The notes: generated by a model from the letters alone, not told the origin. A stretch of DNA of 64,000 nt from Ruegeria_C sp041537905 (GCF_041537905.1 NZ_JBGRUO010000005.1:124001-188000), one strand, 5' to 3'; counted from the stretch's first letter, positions 7,812-17,409 are shown. Numbers and translations are program-made.

Positions 7812-8795
7812 TCACGGCGCGATGATGGGGCTGGCGTCCAGTTCCGGGTCGTTTACCGGAACCCCAACAAAAGAGGTCCCATGCTCAAACCAGCTGCGCG
7901 GCGCGGGCGCACCCCAGAGGGTCTGCCGCTGCGGGTCCTTGAGGTCCCATTTTATCGGCTCATGATCGGGATCAACGGTCTGATAGTCGGAGCTATAGAT
8001 CTCGATCCGATGCCCGTCCGGGTCGAGGATGTAGAGGAAAAACGCATTCGAAATCCCGTGCCGCCCCGGCCCGCGCTCGATATTACCGACATAGCCGGTG
8101 GTGGCCATCACATCGAGCAGGTCGATGATATGCAACGGGTTGGCGACCCAGAAGGCCACGTGATGCATGCGCGGACCGCGCCCGTTTGTGAAGGCCATGT
8201 CATGCACCCCACCCTTGCGGTGCAACCACGCGGCCCATAGGCGGCTGGTGTCTTCATCCTCGGTGTACTCCGTCACCCGGAACCCGAAATCGCTGTAAAA
8301 CGCCACGCTGTCATCCACATTGGTGGAAAAACAGTTAAAATGGTCGATCCGCAGCGGTCGCACCCCGTGATACCGCCCATATTCCTGATGGATGGGCTTA
8401 AGCCGGTCCATCTCGTGATAGAACTCCAGCGGTATGCCCATATTGTCCGAGGTCAACAGCGTGCGCCCTTGGTAAGGGCGCTGCACCCATTCCGTCGGCC
8501 GACCCTTGGCGCGGAAATAGGCGTCGGCGTGGTCCAGATCTTCTTCGTCAAAGGTCTTGAACCCCATCACCTCAACCGTGCCCGGCTGGTCGGATTTCTG
8601 CAGGATCACCGAGTGATGCCCGCGTTCCTCAAGTGCACGCAGGTAGATGTGGCTTTCGTTTTCAGCCGTGACCTGCAGCCCGAACATATCCACGTAGAAG
8701 GCGCGCGAGGCAGCCAGATCGCTGACATTCAGGCACACATGGCTGAGCCGGATCGTGTTGAAGGCGGGGTAGAGGTTGGGGGCGGGAACGGGCAT
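7812..8795 (-). CDS. hpaD: 3,4-dihydroxyphenylacetate 2,3-dioxygenase (type I extradiol)
   Basis: 327-residue vicinal-oxygen-chelate enzyme with two glyoxalase-like modules (residues about 15-130 and 147-270). Iron ligands appear to be H152 (RIDHFN), H211/H212 (RMHHVAFW) and E265 (HRIEIYSSDY), matching the Brevibacterium-type homoprotocatechuate 2,3-dioxygenase rather than the unrelated LigB-type HpaD of enterics. It opens the ring of 3,4-dihydroxyphenylacetate to 5-carboxymethyl-2-hydroxymuconate semialdehyde, the substrate of the adjacent HpaE. It lies 12 bases downstream of hpaE in the same operon. Confidence 0.9.
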   Translation of the reverse strand: MPVPAPNLYPAFNTIRLSHVCLNVSDLAASRAFYVDMFGLQVTAENESHIYLRALEERGHHSVILQKSDQPGTVEVMGFKTFDEEDLDHADAYFRAKGRPTEWVQRPYQGRTLLTSDNMGIPLEFYHEMDRLKPIHQEYGRYHGVRPLRIDHFNCFSTNVDDSVAFYSDFGFRVTEYTEDEDTSRLWAAWLHRKGGVHDMAFTNGRGPRMHHVAFWVANPLHIIDLLDVMATTGYVGNIERGPGRHGISNAFFLYILDPDGHRIEIYSSDYQTVDPDHEPIKWDLKDPQRQTLWGAPAPRSWFEHGTSFVGVPVNDPELDASPIIAP

Positions 8796-8807
8796 GAGGT
8801 CTCTCCT

Positions 8808-10316
8808 TTACGCACCCAGACGGGGGATTTTATGGGCCCCTGTGGCGAAGCCGATATGTTTCTGTTCCATGTAGAACTCAAAGGACCAGTCGCCGCCATC
8901 GCGCCCGATCCCGCTGGATTTCACACCGCCGAAGGGCGTCGGCAGGTGGCGGACATTCTCCGAGTTCACCCAGATCATCCCCGCCTCCAGCCGGTCGGTA
9001 AAGCGCAGGGCGCGGGTCAGGTCATTGGTCCAGACATAGCCGGTCAAACCGTAGGGCGTGTCATTGGCAAGGGCGAGCGCCTCATCCTCGGTCGCAAATG
9101 GGATCGAGGTCAGGACGGGGCCGAAGATTTCTTCACGCGCGATCCGCATATCATTGCGTGCCCCGGTAAAGAGCGTAGGCCGAACGAAGTAGCCCTCGTC
9201 CCCGACCGTCTCACCCCCGGCAGCAACGGTTGCACCATCCTGCCGCGCAATGTCGAAATAAGACGTGACCTTGTTGAAATGCTCTTCGCTGATCAGCGGG
9301 CCGATCTCGGTCTCGGGCTCCAGCGGATGGCCGACCCTGATCCGGTTCACCCGCTCGATGAGCTTTGCTTCGAACTCTTCGCGGATCGTGTCCTGCACCA
9401 ACAGGCGCGAGGAGGAGGTGCAGCGTTCGCCATTGATCGAATAGATCATGAAGATCACCGCATCCAGTGCCCGGTCCAGATCGGCATCATCAAAGACGAT
9501 CACCGGGTTCTTGCCGCCCAGCTCCAGATGGTTGCGCTTTAGCGTATCCGCCCCCTGTTTGGTGATCAGGCTGCCGGTGCGGCTTTCGCCCACAAAGGCG
9601 ATCGCGCGGATCAGCGGATGCTCGCAGAGCGCGCGGCCTGCATCCTCGCCAAAACCGTTCACCATGTTCAACACGCCCGGCGGCAGCCCGGCCTCTTCGG
9701 CAATCTCGACGAGCAGCCGCGCAGTGAGCGGGCTGGCCTCGGCCGGTTTGTGCACCACCGTGCATCCCGCCGCGAGCGCGGGCGCGATCTTCCACGTGCT
9801 CAGCATGAAGGGCGTGTTCCAGGGCGTGATTACCCCGACCGGGCCGATCGGTACGCGCGTGGTGATATTCATCAGCGTCGGCGATTTCAGGTGCTGGCCG
9901 TCACGCGCCTGCACCACCCGATCAGCGAAATAGCGGAAATTCTCAGCGCCCCTCAGCGCCGCCTTGGACATGAATCGCAGCGCCTGACCGGTGTCCCAAC
10001 ACTCACACAGCGCGATCTCTTCGGCACGCGCCTCGATCCCCGCCGCCACGTTTAGCAGGATTTTGCGCCGTTCGACTGCTGGCATATCGCGCCAATCGGC
10101 AAATGCCCCTGCCGCCGCCTGAGCCGCTGCATCAATATCGGCCACATCACCGCGCGCCACGTCGCAGATTACGCTCCGGTCCACCGGAGAGATTGTTGTG
10201 AACACGCCAGCCGCTCCACCCCGGTCCTGCCCGGCGATGCGGTGCCGTATGCCACCTTCGCGAAACCGCGCCAGAAAACCGCTCAGCTTTTCGATATTCT
10301 GTTGCAACGCATTCAT
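8808..10316 (-). CDS. hpaE: 5-carboxymethyl-2-hydroxymuconate semialdehyde dehydrogenase
   Basis: 502-residue NAD-dependent aldehyde dehydrogenase. The general base E265 (HLELGGKNP) and catalytic C299 (INGERCTSSSRLLV) are present. It oxidises the ring-cleavage product of HpaD to 5-carboxymethyl-2-hydroxymuconate. The assignment among ALDHs rests on similarity of motifs to HpaE and on the operon: its ATG overlaps the hpaF stop by four bases and hpaD follows directly. Confidence 0.9.
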   Translation of the reverse strand: MNALQQNIEKLSGFLARFREGGIRHRIAGQDRGGAAGVFTTISPVDRSVICDVARGDVADIDAAAQAAAGAFADWRDMPAVERRKILLNVAAGIEARAEEIALCECWDTGQALRFMSKAALRGAENFRYFADRVVQARDGQHLKSPTLMNITTRVPIGPVGVITPWNTPFMLSTWKIAPALAAGCTVVHKPAEASPLTARLLVEIAEEAGLPPGVLNMVNGFGEDAGRALCEHPLIRAIAFVGESRTGSLITKQGADTLKRNHLELGGKNPVIVFDDADLDRALDAVIFMIYSINGERCTSSSRLLVQDTIREEFEAKLIERVNRIRVGHPLEPETEIGPLISEEHFNKVTSYFDIARQDGATVAAGGETVGDEGYFVRPTLFTGARNDMRIAREEIFGPVLTSIPFATEDEALALANDTPYGLTGYVWTNDLTRALRFTDRLEAGMIWVNSENVRHLPTPFGGVKSSGIGRDGGDWSFEFYMEQKHIGFATGAHKIPRLGA

Positions 10317-10702
10317 GATGGTCCCCCCAGATGGTCCCGGATCGTGCCCGTCTTGGGCGAGAGATCGGGGTCAATGTCCCGCATCTCCAACGACAAGGCC
10401 AGCGAATGCTGAGCCATGTAGGGTCTGAGAAACTCCTCAGCCGCGCGGAATAGCACATCTGCCGCCGCCTTGCGTATCTCCATCGGGCGACCTGCCCGCA
10501 ACCGGACTGAGATATCGACAAAGCTGTGCTTGGGATCACCGTCAGCTATGGCATAGTGATCGGCACGCAGCGCGCGCACTCGCAACCCTGCCAGAGGAAA
10601 CGCCTCTATGCCCGCCGCGGCTTGTCGAAGGCAGGCACAGAGCGCCGAGATATCGACGCTATCCTCCAGATTTGCGGAATATTCAATCGACAGGTGCGGC
10701 AT
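10313..10702 (-). CDS. hpaF: 5-carboxymethyl-2-hydroxymuconate delta-isomerase
   Basis: 129-residue tautomerase-like CHMI. It begins MPHLSIEYSANLED; the proline after the initiator Met becomes the catalytic N-terminal base, as in the family. It isomerises 5-carboxymethyl-2-hydroxymuconate before decarboxylation by HpaG. It is the first gene of the hpa operon, with GGAG before the ATG and a promoter/operator immediately upstream (10730-10759). Confidence 0.9.
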   Translation of the reverse strand: MPHLSIEYSANLEDSVDISALCACLRQAAAGIEAFPLAGLRVRALRADHYAIADGDPKHSFVDISVRLRAGRPMEIRKAAADVLFRAAEEFLRPYMAQHSLALSLEMRDIDPDLSPKTGTIRDHLGGPS

Positions 10703-10729
10703 CGCAGGCTCTCCGATTTATGTGGTTAT

Positions 10730-10759
10730 CATGTTAATTAATATGTAGCAAAAAGTCAA
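10730..10759 (-). promoter_or_regulatory. hpa operon promoter with MarR-like palindrome
   Basis: On the minus strand a -35 TTGACT (10754-10759) and a -10-like TAACAT (10731-10736) are separated by 17 bases. The 16-bp near-palindrome CATATTAATTAACATG (10730-10745, one mismatched pair) covers the -10. This is the arrangement expected for repression by a MarR-type regulator such as HpaR. No such regulator is encoded in the window. Confidence 0.5.
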
Positions 10760-10787
10760 TGATATTGTTTCTTTTGCGGCCATGAAA

Positions 10788-11795
10788 TCAGATAAGGTTC
10801 TGAAAACTGAACTGGCTTTTGCTGCGATACACTATATCCGAGGTCAACATTGCCTCTGGAAACCCCTCCTGGTTCATCGCATCCGGCCAGACCTGCGGCT
10901 CCAGCGCGATACCGCTATACCGTTGATACGGCCTGCCCTGCAGACCGGCGCGATCCGGCTCGTTAAACTGGCTGTTCGTGTAGGTTTGCAGACCCGGTTC
11001 GGTTGTGCGGATGCTCATGCCCAGCGATCCATCCGACGATATTAGCCGCCCAACCTGACGCACAGCCACCCGTTCGGAAGACAGACAGAGGTTATGATCG
11101 AAAGGGTGTTCTCCAACCGCGCGGAGTTGGCGGAAATCAAATGCGGTTCCCGTGACGGGGTGCTGGACGCCCGTGGGGATCAGATCGTTATCAACCGGCA
11201 GATAGTGATCTGCGAAAATCTCCAGATGATGATCCCGGATGCTGCCGCTATCATCAAGAATGAAATAGTTATGAGGCGCGAAACTGCAGGGTGTTTCCTG
11301 ATCGGACTGCGCCTCGATCATAATTTCGAGCATCGGACCGGGCCGGATCGCATAGGTAACCGCAACCGACAAAGCGCCGGGAAAGCCCATATGGCCATTG
11401 GGCATCTCAAGACGCAGAGTCACCGCATCTTCGGCCTGTGCTTCCAATGACCAGAGCATCTTGTCGCTGCCCTGGCTGCCGCCATGCAGCGTATGACGTT
11501 CCAGGAAGTTCCGATCCGCCTGATGCCAGCGCCCGCCTGCGCGAAACCGCCCCTGCGCGATCCGGTTGGCAAAGCGACCGACAATGGCCCCGAAATAGCC
11601 CCGACTTTGCAGGTAGCCGTCCAAGCCAGGCCAACCCAGAACCAATGGATACGCCACCCCGTCCAGCCGCAAGTCCTGCAGCGTCGCCCCATAGGTCAGC
11701 ACCCGCGCCCGTAGCCCGTCACGGGCGATGGTTACGTTCTGAACTTGCCGACCATCTGGCAAGGTTCCGAAAGGGGCAATCGGATCCGAACTCAT
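10788..11795 (-). CDS. galM: aldose 1-epimerase
   Basis: 335-residue mutarotase of the GalM family. Conserved residues are visible in NRIAQGRF, LHGG (RHTLHGGSQG), the catalytic histidine in APHNYF and the catalytic glutamate in IALEPQVWPDA. It interconverts anomers of aldoses. It is the last gene of the nucleoside/deoxyribose operon and overlaps the ALDH16 stop by four bases. In this context it may act on deoxyribose or ribose released from nucleosides rather than on galactose. Confidence 0.9.
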   Translation of the reverse strand: MSSDPIAPFGTLPDGRQVQNVTIARDGLRARVLTYGATLQDLRLDGVAYPLVLGWPGLDGYLQSRGYFGAIVGRFANRIAQGRFRAGGRWHQADRNFLERHTLHGGSQGSDKMLWSLEAQAEDAVTLRLEMPNGHMGFPGALSVAVTYAIRPGPMLEIMIEAQSDQETPCSFAPHNYFILDDSGSIRDHHLEIFADHYLPVDNDLIPTGVQHPVTGTAFDFRQLRAVGEHPFDHNLCLSSERVAVRQVGRLISSDGSLGMSIRTTEPGLQTYTNSQFNEPDRAGLQGRPYQRYSGIALEPQVWPDAMNQEGFPEAMLTSDIVYRSKSQFSFQNLI

Positions 11796-14164
11796 TCGCC
11801 GTATGGTATCCAGACGTTTTTCACTTCGGTGGCGTGGCGCAGGTATTCCTCGCCCTCGCTCTGCGCAGGGTCGGTCCAGTCGATGGCCTTGCCGTAATTC
11901 ACCCAGGTGCGTTTCAGGTTCGCTGCCGCTGCGCGCTCGACCATGGCCGAGCCGTCCTGCGTGCCGTGATACCAGACTCCGTCGACGCCATAGTGATCAG
12001 CGAGCGTCTTGGTCAGCTCGTCCCTCGGACCGGTCACGATGTTCACCACCCCGCCCGGCAGGTCGGAAGTGTCAAAAACCTGATAGAGATCGGTGGCCGA
12101 AAGCGGATGCGCCTGCGATGGCACCGCGACCACGGTGTTCCCCATGGCAATCGCCGGCGCGACCAGCGAGACGAAGCCCAATAGTGGCGCTTCATCCGGG
12201 CAGGCGATGCCCATCACTCCAACCGGTTCCTTCATGGCAACTGTCACGCCACGCAGGGGCACCGAATGCACCTGCCCGTCATATTTGTCGGCCCAGGCGG
12301 CATAAGTGAAGAACCGGTTGATCGCGGCTTCGACCTCGCCTGCGGCCACCTTTGAAGAGACACCGGTCATTTCGCGCAGCCGAGTCTCGAATTCGCCGCG
12401 CCGCGCAGCGAGATTCTCGCCGATATAATAAAGAATCTGCGCCTTGTTGTGGCCCGAGGCTTTGGCCCAGCCGCCCGAGGCCGCCGTGGCGGCCTCAACC
12501 GCGTTGCGGATGTCCTTGCGGTTGCCGATGCCCACATGGCTGATCAGCTTGCCCTTGGGCGTGGCGATGGGTTGGCTATAGCCGCTATCGGGCCGGGCCT
12601 GTTTGCCGCCGATATACATCTTGGCGGTGCGGTCGATGCCTTCGCCGCCACCTTCTGTCAGCGAGTGGGGCGTAACCGGCGCGGCGTCCTTGAGTGACTT
12701 GAGGTAGCTCGGCTTGACGTATTCATAAAGCCCCTCACGCCCGCCTTCGCGCCCGAATCCGCTCTCACGGTAGCCGCCAAAGCCTGCGGCGGCGTCAAAC
12801 TGATTGGTGCAGTTAATCCAGATGACCCCCGCCTTGATCTGCGGTGCGACACCAAGCGCGAGGTTGATATTCTCGGTCCAGACACTCGCTGCCAACCCAT
12901 AGCGGCTGTTATTGGCCAGCTGCACCGCCTCCGCGGGCGTGCGAAAATTCATCGAGACCAATACGGGTCCAAAGATTTCCTCCTGCGCCAGCGTGTCGCC
13001 CGCCTCGACCCCGATCAGCAGAGTCGGCGGATAGTAGCAGCCGTTCTCGGGCAGTGAGGTTTCTTCGCGAAACATATCCGCGCCCTCATCGACCCCAAGC
13101 GCCACCATCTCGGAGATGCGCTGATGCTGCACCGGGTCGACGATGCAACCGAGGTCGATCGATTTGTCCAGCGGGTCGCCGACGCGCAGGGTCCGCATGC
13201 GTTGACGCAGCCGGTCATGGAACCGTTCGGCAATGCTCTCCTGAACCAGCAGGCGCGAACCGGCGCAGCAGACCTGTCCCTGATTGAACCAGATCGCATC
13301 AACGATCCCTTCGATGGCGCTGTCGATATCGGCGTCGTCAAACACGATGAAAGGCGATTTGCCGCCCAGTTCCAGCGTCAGCTTCTTGCCTGTGCCCGCG
13401 GTCTGTTCGCGTAGGTTGCGGCCTACGCGGGTGGAGCCGGTGAAGGCCACTTTGGCCACGTCCGCATGTTCGGCGATCATTGCACCGACCGGGCCATGGC
13501 CGGTGACTATGTTGACGACGCCCTCGGGCAGCCCCGCCTCGATGCAGATATCGGCAAACAAGAGGGCAGTGAGCGAGGTGTATTCGGCAGGCTTCAGCAC
13601 CACTGTGTTGCCCATGGCCAGCGCGGGCGCGATTTTCCACGCCAGCATCAGGAAGGGAAAGTTCCAAGGGATCACCTGTCCGGCGACACCGATGGGCTCA
13701 TAACCCGCCATCTCGCGTTCCATAAGCTGTGCCCAGCCCGCATGGTGGTAGAAATGGCGGGCGGCGAGCGGTATATCGGCATCGCGGCTTTCGCGGATTG
13801 GTTTGCCATTGTCGAGGCTTTCCAGCACGGCAAACAAACGCGCGTGTTTCTGGATCAACCGTGCCAGCGCATAGAGATGCCGCGCGCGCCCTGCCCCGCC
13901 AAGCGCGGCCCAGTGTTTCTGCGCCTTTGCGGCGGCTTTGACAGCGGCGTCCACGTCCTTGGATGTGGCTTCGGTCAATGACGCAATCGTCTCGCCATTG
14001 GCGGGGTTCATGCTGTCGAACCTGTCCTCGCCGGGCTTGGTGAAACCGCCGCCGATGAACAGGCCAAACGTGCTGTCATGGCGGTCAAGCCACGCCTTCG
14101 CCTCAGCGGCGCTTTCGGGGGCGGTGCCGTATTCCATGGTTTTGAAAATCTCTGAAACTGTCAT
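11792..14164 (-). CDS. two-domain aldehyde dehydrogenase, ALDH16 type
   Basis: About 790 residues, far longer than a normal ALDH (about 490). The N-terminal half is a complete ALDH with the general base in LTLELGGKSP and the catalytic cysteine in FNQGQVCCAGSR. The C-terminal part (from about residue 525) is a second, shortened ALDH-like domain with the VGVMGIACPDEAPLLGFVSL fold segment. It has no catalytic cysteine or LELGGK motif and ends near EVKNVWIPYGE. This is the architecture of the ALDH16 family, known in vertebrates and in Rhodobacterales such as Loktanella. I prefer the ATG at 14164 (AGGA eight bases upstream) over the ATG at 14173. It lies between deoC and galM, so its substrate may be acetaldehyde from deoxyribose-phosphate cleavage or a related aldehyde. 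Confidence 0.85.
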   Translation of the reverse strand: MTVSEIFKTMEYGTAPESAAEAKAWLDRHDSTFGLFIGGGFTKPGEDRFDSMNPANGETIASLTEATSKDVDAAVKAAAKAQKHWAALGGAGRARHLYALARLIQKHARLFAVLESLDNGKPIRESRDADIPLAARHFYHHAGWAQLMEREMAGYEPIGVAGQVIPWNFPFLMLAWKIAPALAMGNTVVLKPAEYTSLTALLFADICIEAGLPEGVVNIVTGHGPVGAMIAEHADVAKVAFTGSTRVGRNLREQTAGTGKKLTLELGGKSPFIVFDDADIDSAIEGIVDAIWFNQGQVCCAGSRLLVQESIAERFHDRLRQRMRTLRVGDPLDKSIDLGCIVDPVQHQRISEMVALGVDEGADMFREETSLPENGCYYPPTLLIGVEAGDTLAQEEIFGPVLVSMNFRTPAEAVQLANNSRYGLAASVWTENINLALGVAPQIKAGVIWINCTNQFDAAAGFGGYRESGFGREGGREGLYEYVKPSYLKSLKDAAPVTPHSLTEGGGEGIDRTAKMYIGGKQARPDSGYSQPIATPKGKLISHVGIGNRKDIRNAVEAATAASGGWAKASGHNKAQILYYIGENLAARRGEFETRLREMTGVSSKVAAGEVEAAINRFFTYAAWADKYDGQVHSVPLRGVTVAMKEPVGVMGIACPDEAPLLGFVSLVAPAIAMGNTVVAVPSQAHPLSATDLYQVFDTSDLPGGVVNIVTGPRDELTKTLADHYGVDGVWYHGTQDGSAMVERAAAANLKRTWVNYGKAIDWTDPAQSEGEEYLRHATEVKNVWIPYGE

Positions 14165-14174
14165 GTCAGTCATC

Positions 14175-15191
14175 CTAGCTGATGCCGTGACGGAACGTGG
14201 CCGAGTAGCGGCCCGTTACGAAATGTTCGAGTTGGCGTTCGATATCGCCCAAGAGACTGGAGGCACCGAAGCGGAACAGATCGGGTTCCAGCCAGTCATT
14301 GCCGCGCTCTTCCTTCATCAGCGACATATAGACCAGCGCGTCCTTGGCCTTTGAAATCCCGCCCGCGGGCTTGAAGCCAATCTTAAAGCCCGTGCGCGCC
14401 TCATATTCGCGGGTGGTACGGACCATGGTCAGGCTGACGGGGAGCGTTGCGTTAACGCTTTCCTTACCGGTGGAGGTCTTGATGAAATCGGCCCCTGCCA
14501 TCATGCAGACATGGCTGGCGCGGGCGACATTGCGCAGGCTGCCCAGGTTGCCGGTCGAGATGATCGCCTTCACATGCGCCTCGCCGCAGGCCTCGCGATA
14601 GGCGCGCATCTCGTCATAAAGCGCCTGCCAATCGCCAGTTAGCACGTGGCGGCGCGAGATAACGATGTCGATTTCCGACGCCCCCGCCTTGACCGATTCC
14701 TCGATCTCCTTGACCCGCAGGTGGAAGGGGCTGAGCGCATCGGGGAAACCGGTGGACACGGCGGCGACGGGAATGCCGCTGCCTTCCAACGCTTCGACCG
14801 CCGTTTCGATCATCTCGTGATAGACGCAGACCGCGCCGGTGGTGATGTTCAGGTCTTCGACGCCCAAAGCCTCAATCAGATCCCGGCGCAACGGGCGTTT
14901 GGCCTTGGCGCAAAGGCGGCGCACCTTGCCACGCGTATCATCGCCGTTGAGCGTGGTCAGATCCATCAGCGTGATTGCGCGCAAGAGCCAGGCGGCCTGA
15001 TAGTCCTTCTTGACGCTGCGCCGCGCGCCGAGGCTGCCGGCGCGGCGTTCCACCGCCGATGTATTGACCTGAACCGAGGACACCCAGTCGAGGTCGAGCG
15101 GAATGCCGGGATTGCGCGGGAACCGCGCGGGGTGGGCAGCGACGGGCAATTGATCCGCCGTTTGGGTGATGTCTTTTGTGGAAACAGTCAC
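14175..15191 (-). CDS. deoC: deoxyribose-phosphate aldolase
   Basis: 338-residue class I aldolase cleaving 2-deoxyribose-5-phosphate into glyceraldehyde-3-phosphate and acetaldehyde. The Schiff-base lysine is K238 in ADFIKTSTGK and the second active-site lysine is K274 in GFKPAGG. It belongs to the longer DeoC subgroup with an N-terminal extension of about 70 residues. The GTG at 15191 is chosen: GGAG lies seven bases upstream and the start overlaps the deoB stop; an upstream open extension is inside deoB and lacks homology. Confidence 0.93.
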   Translation of the reverse strand: MTVSTKDITQTADQLPVAAHPARFPRNPGIPLDLDWVSSVQVNTSAVERRAGSLGARRSVKKDYQAAWLLRAITLMDLTTLNGDDTRGKVRRLCAKAKRPLRRDLIEALGVEDLNITTGAVCVYHEMIETAVEALEGSGIPVAAVSTGFPDALSPFHLRVKEIEESVKAGASEIDIVISRRHVLTGDWQALYDEMRAYREACGEAHVKAIISTGNLGSLRNVARASHVCMMAGADFIKTSTGKESVNATLPVSLTMVRTTREYEARTGFKIGFKPAGGISKAKDALVYMSLMKEERGNDWLEPDLFRFGASSLLGDIERQLEHFVTGRYSATFRHGIS

Positions 15192-16390
15192 TGTTTCTCT
15201 CCTAGCAGGGGCAGGATGCTGGTGCCGTGCGGGGTGCCGGGTACGCCGAGGTAATCGGAGATGGTGGCACCGATATCGGCGAAGGGGCGGATGCCCAGGG
15301 CGGCGGGGGCCAGCGTATTCGATTTGATCAGAATTGGCACCTGTTCGCGGGTGTGATCGGTGCCGGACCAAGTGGGGTCGTTGCCGTGATCAGCGGTGAT
15401 GATGAGCAGATCGTCGGGCGCCATTTTGGAGAACAGCTCGGGCAGGCGGGCGTCGAAGTCTTCCAGCGCTTGCGCATATCCCAGCGGGTCGCGGGCATGG
15501 CCGAACTCGGTGTCGAAATCGACGAAATTGGCAAACAGCAGCCCGCCCTCTTGCAGGTCGTCCATCGCCTCCAAGGTCAGATCGAACAGGGCCATGTTGC
15601 CGTGGGTCTTGCGGATCTCACTGATGCCGCGCCCGGCATAGATGTCACCGATCTTGCCCATGGCCAGCACCTGCCGCCCGGCAGCGGTCAATGTGTCGAG
15701 GATTGTGTCCGCATGGGGCGGCATGGTGAAATCTCGGCGGTTTCCAGTGCGTTTGAAATCCTCCGCCGTATTGCCGACGAAAGGCCGCGCGATGATCCGG
15801 CCCACGCGGTAGGCGTCGCAAATCTCGCGCGCAATGCGGCAAAGATCGTAGAGGCGGTCGAGGCCAAAGCTGTCCTCATGCGCGGCGATTTGCAGGACGG
15901 AATCAGCAGAGGTGTAAACAATGGGCTTGCCACTGCGCATATGTTCTTCGCCCAAGTCGCGCATGATCGGAACGCCGGAGGCATGTTTGTTGCCGAGGAT
16001 GCCGGGCAAGCTGCCTTTTGTGATCATCGCATCCAGCAATTCAGGAGGGAAGGAGTCATCCAACGCCTCGAAGACATGCGGCGGGGTCGTGACCGGCAGA
16101 CCGGTGATCTCCCAATGACCCGAGGGCGTGTCCTTGCCTTTGCCCGTTTCGCGGCCCACGGCCCAGATCGCGCCCGTGCGGGGTACCGCGTCAGTCCATG
16201 CATTATTGCTGGAGTGCGCCAGTGCCTTGTAAAGCCCCATTCCGGAGAGGTTCGGAACGTTCAGCCCGGTTGCACCCCGCGCGTCGAGGATATGGCCAAC
16301 AGTGTTGGAACCTGCATCGCCAAACGCCTCGGCATCTGGCGCGCCGCCGATGCCGACGGAATCCATCACGACAAGTAAAGTGCGGGTCAT
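15188..16390 (-). CDS. deoB: phosphopentomutase
   Basis: 400-residue alkaline-phosphatase-superfamily mutase that converts (deoxy)ribose-1-phosphate to the 5-phosphate. Metal-site motifs are seen at the N-terminus (VVMDSVGIGGAPDAEAFGDAGSNT), in the middle (NFVDFDTEFGHARD) and at the C-terminus (IITADHGNDPTWSGTDHTREQVP). It links nucleoside phosphorolysis to DeoC. Its ATG overlaps the stop of the upstream regulator by four bases. Confidence 0.95.
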   Translation of the reverse strand: MTRTLLVVMDSVGIGGAPDAEAFGDAGSNTVGHILDARGATGLNVPNLSGMGLYKALAHSSNNAWTDAVPRTGAIWAVGRETGKGKDTPSGHWEITGLPVTTPPHVFEALDDSFPPELLDAMITKGSLPGILGNKHASGVPIMRDLGEEHMRSGKPIVYTSADSVLQIAAHEDSFGLDRLYDLCRIAREICDAYRVGRIIARPFVGNTAEDFKRTGNRRDFTMPPHADTILDTLTAAGRQVLAMGKIGDIYAGRGISEIRKTHGNMALFDLTLEAMDDLQEGGLLFANFVDFDTEFGHARDPLGYAQALEDFDARLPELFSKMAPDDLLIITADHGNDPTWSGTDHTREQVPILIKSNTLAPAALGIRPFADIGATISDYLGVPGTPHGTSILPLLGEKQ

Positions 16391-17373
16391 TGGGTCGCTC
16401 CGAAATTGACGGGGGCCTCGGACAGCACCGCGCGGGCGAGGTGTTCGTCCAGCACGATCTCACTCACCAGCCCGGCGCGCAGCAGGCCCAGCACCGCTTG
16501 TGTCTTGCGCAGACCGGCGGCCATGCCGAGGACGCGGCGACCGGCCAATTCCTCGCCGCGCATACCCACGGTCTTGCGGCCCAGCTCGGTTTCGACGATG
16601 CGGCCATGGATGTCATAGAAGCTGCCCGCGATATCGCCGACCACGTCTGCATCGCGCAGGTCCTGCAATTCCCGGTCGCTGATGCCTTGCGTGCGGGCCA
16701 GATTGCTTTCGGCGTCGATCGAGCCGATGCCCACCACGAAGATGTCGGATTTGCGCGCCAATTCCATCAATTCCTGTACGCTCTGGTAAGACTGGAAGCT
16801 TTCGCGTTCCTCGACCGACGAGGCCAGATAGGGCACCGGCAGGAAATAGGCCTCGCCCGCCGTTTTGCGCTGCATCCGCATCACCACATCAAGCGGGTTG
16901 GCAGAGAGCTTGCGCAGCAGGCTGCCAGTGATTGAGACGATTTTCAGGTCGCTGCGATCCAGCTCGGGCATCGCAGCCACGGCAGCACTCATGGTCTCGC
17001 CCATACCGACACCGATCTGGGTGACTGTCTTTTTCTCCAGCAATTGGACAAGATATTCCCCGGCAGCTTCGCCGACGCTTTGCAACAGTGCCTCAGCATC
17101 GTCGCGCCCCGACATGCCCGCGGAGGCAACCGTGCAGCGGGTCAGGCCGAAACTCTGTTTCAGACGGTTTTCAAGTGCCAGCAACTCGTCCGAGCCACCT
17201 TCGATCCGGATGGTGACATAGCCCTGTTCCAGCGCATGGTTGATCAACCGGTGTACCTTGGACTGCGACATCTCAAGCTCGCGGGCGATCTGCGACTGCG
17301 TCTGGCCCGCGACAAAGGACATCCATGCCGTCTTGGTCGACAGGTATCGCAGATTGTCGGTGCTCTTTTTCAT
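16387..17373 (-). CDS. deoR: SorC/DeoR-type sugar-binding transcriptional regulator
   Basis: 328-residue SorC-family regulator. An N-terminal helix-turn-helix (about residues 18-45, FVAGQTQSQIARELEMSQSKVHRLI) is followed by a large sugar-binding domain with TQIGVGMGETMSAAV and FVVGIGSID. This is the arrangement of B. subtilis DeoR, which senses deoxyribose-5-phosphate. It sits inside the operon between transporter and deoB, overlapping deoB, so it is presumably autoregulated with the whole unit. The ATG at 17373 is used; an in-frame TTG lies four codons upstream. Confidence 0.8.
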   Translation of the reverse strand: MKKSTDNLRYLSTKTAWMSFVAGQTQSQIARELEMSQSKVHRLINHALEQGYVTIRIEGGSDELLALENRLKQSFGLTRCTVASAGMSGRDDAEALLQSVGEAAGEYLVQLLEKKTVTQIGVGMGETMSAAVAAMPELDRSDLKIVSITGSLLRKLSANPLDVVMRMQRKTAGEAYFLPVPYLASSVEERESFQSYQSVQELMELARKSDIFVVGIGSIDAESNLARTQGISDRELQDLRDADVVGDIAGSFYDIHGRIVETELGRKTVGMRGEELAGRRVLGMAAGLRKTQAVLGLLRAGLVSEIVLDEHLARAVLSEAPVNFGATQ

Positions 17374-17409
17374 CTCAGGACTCAACAGTCGGAGGCTGAT
17401 CCCGAAAGA

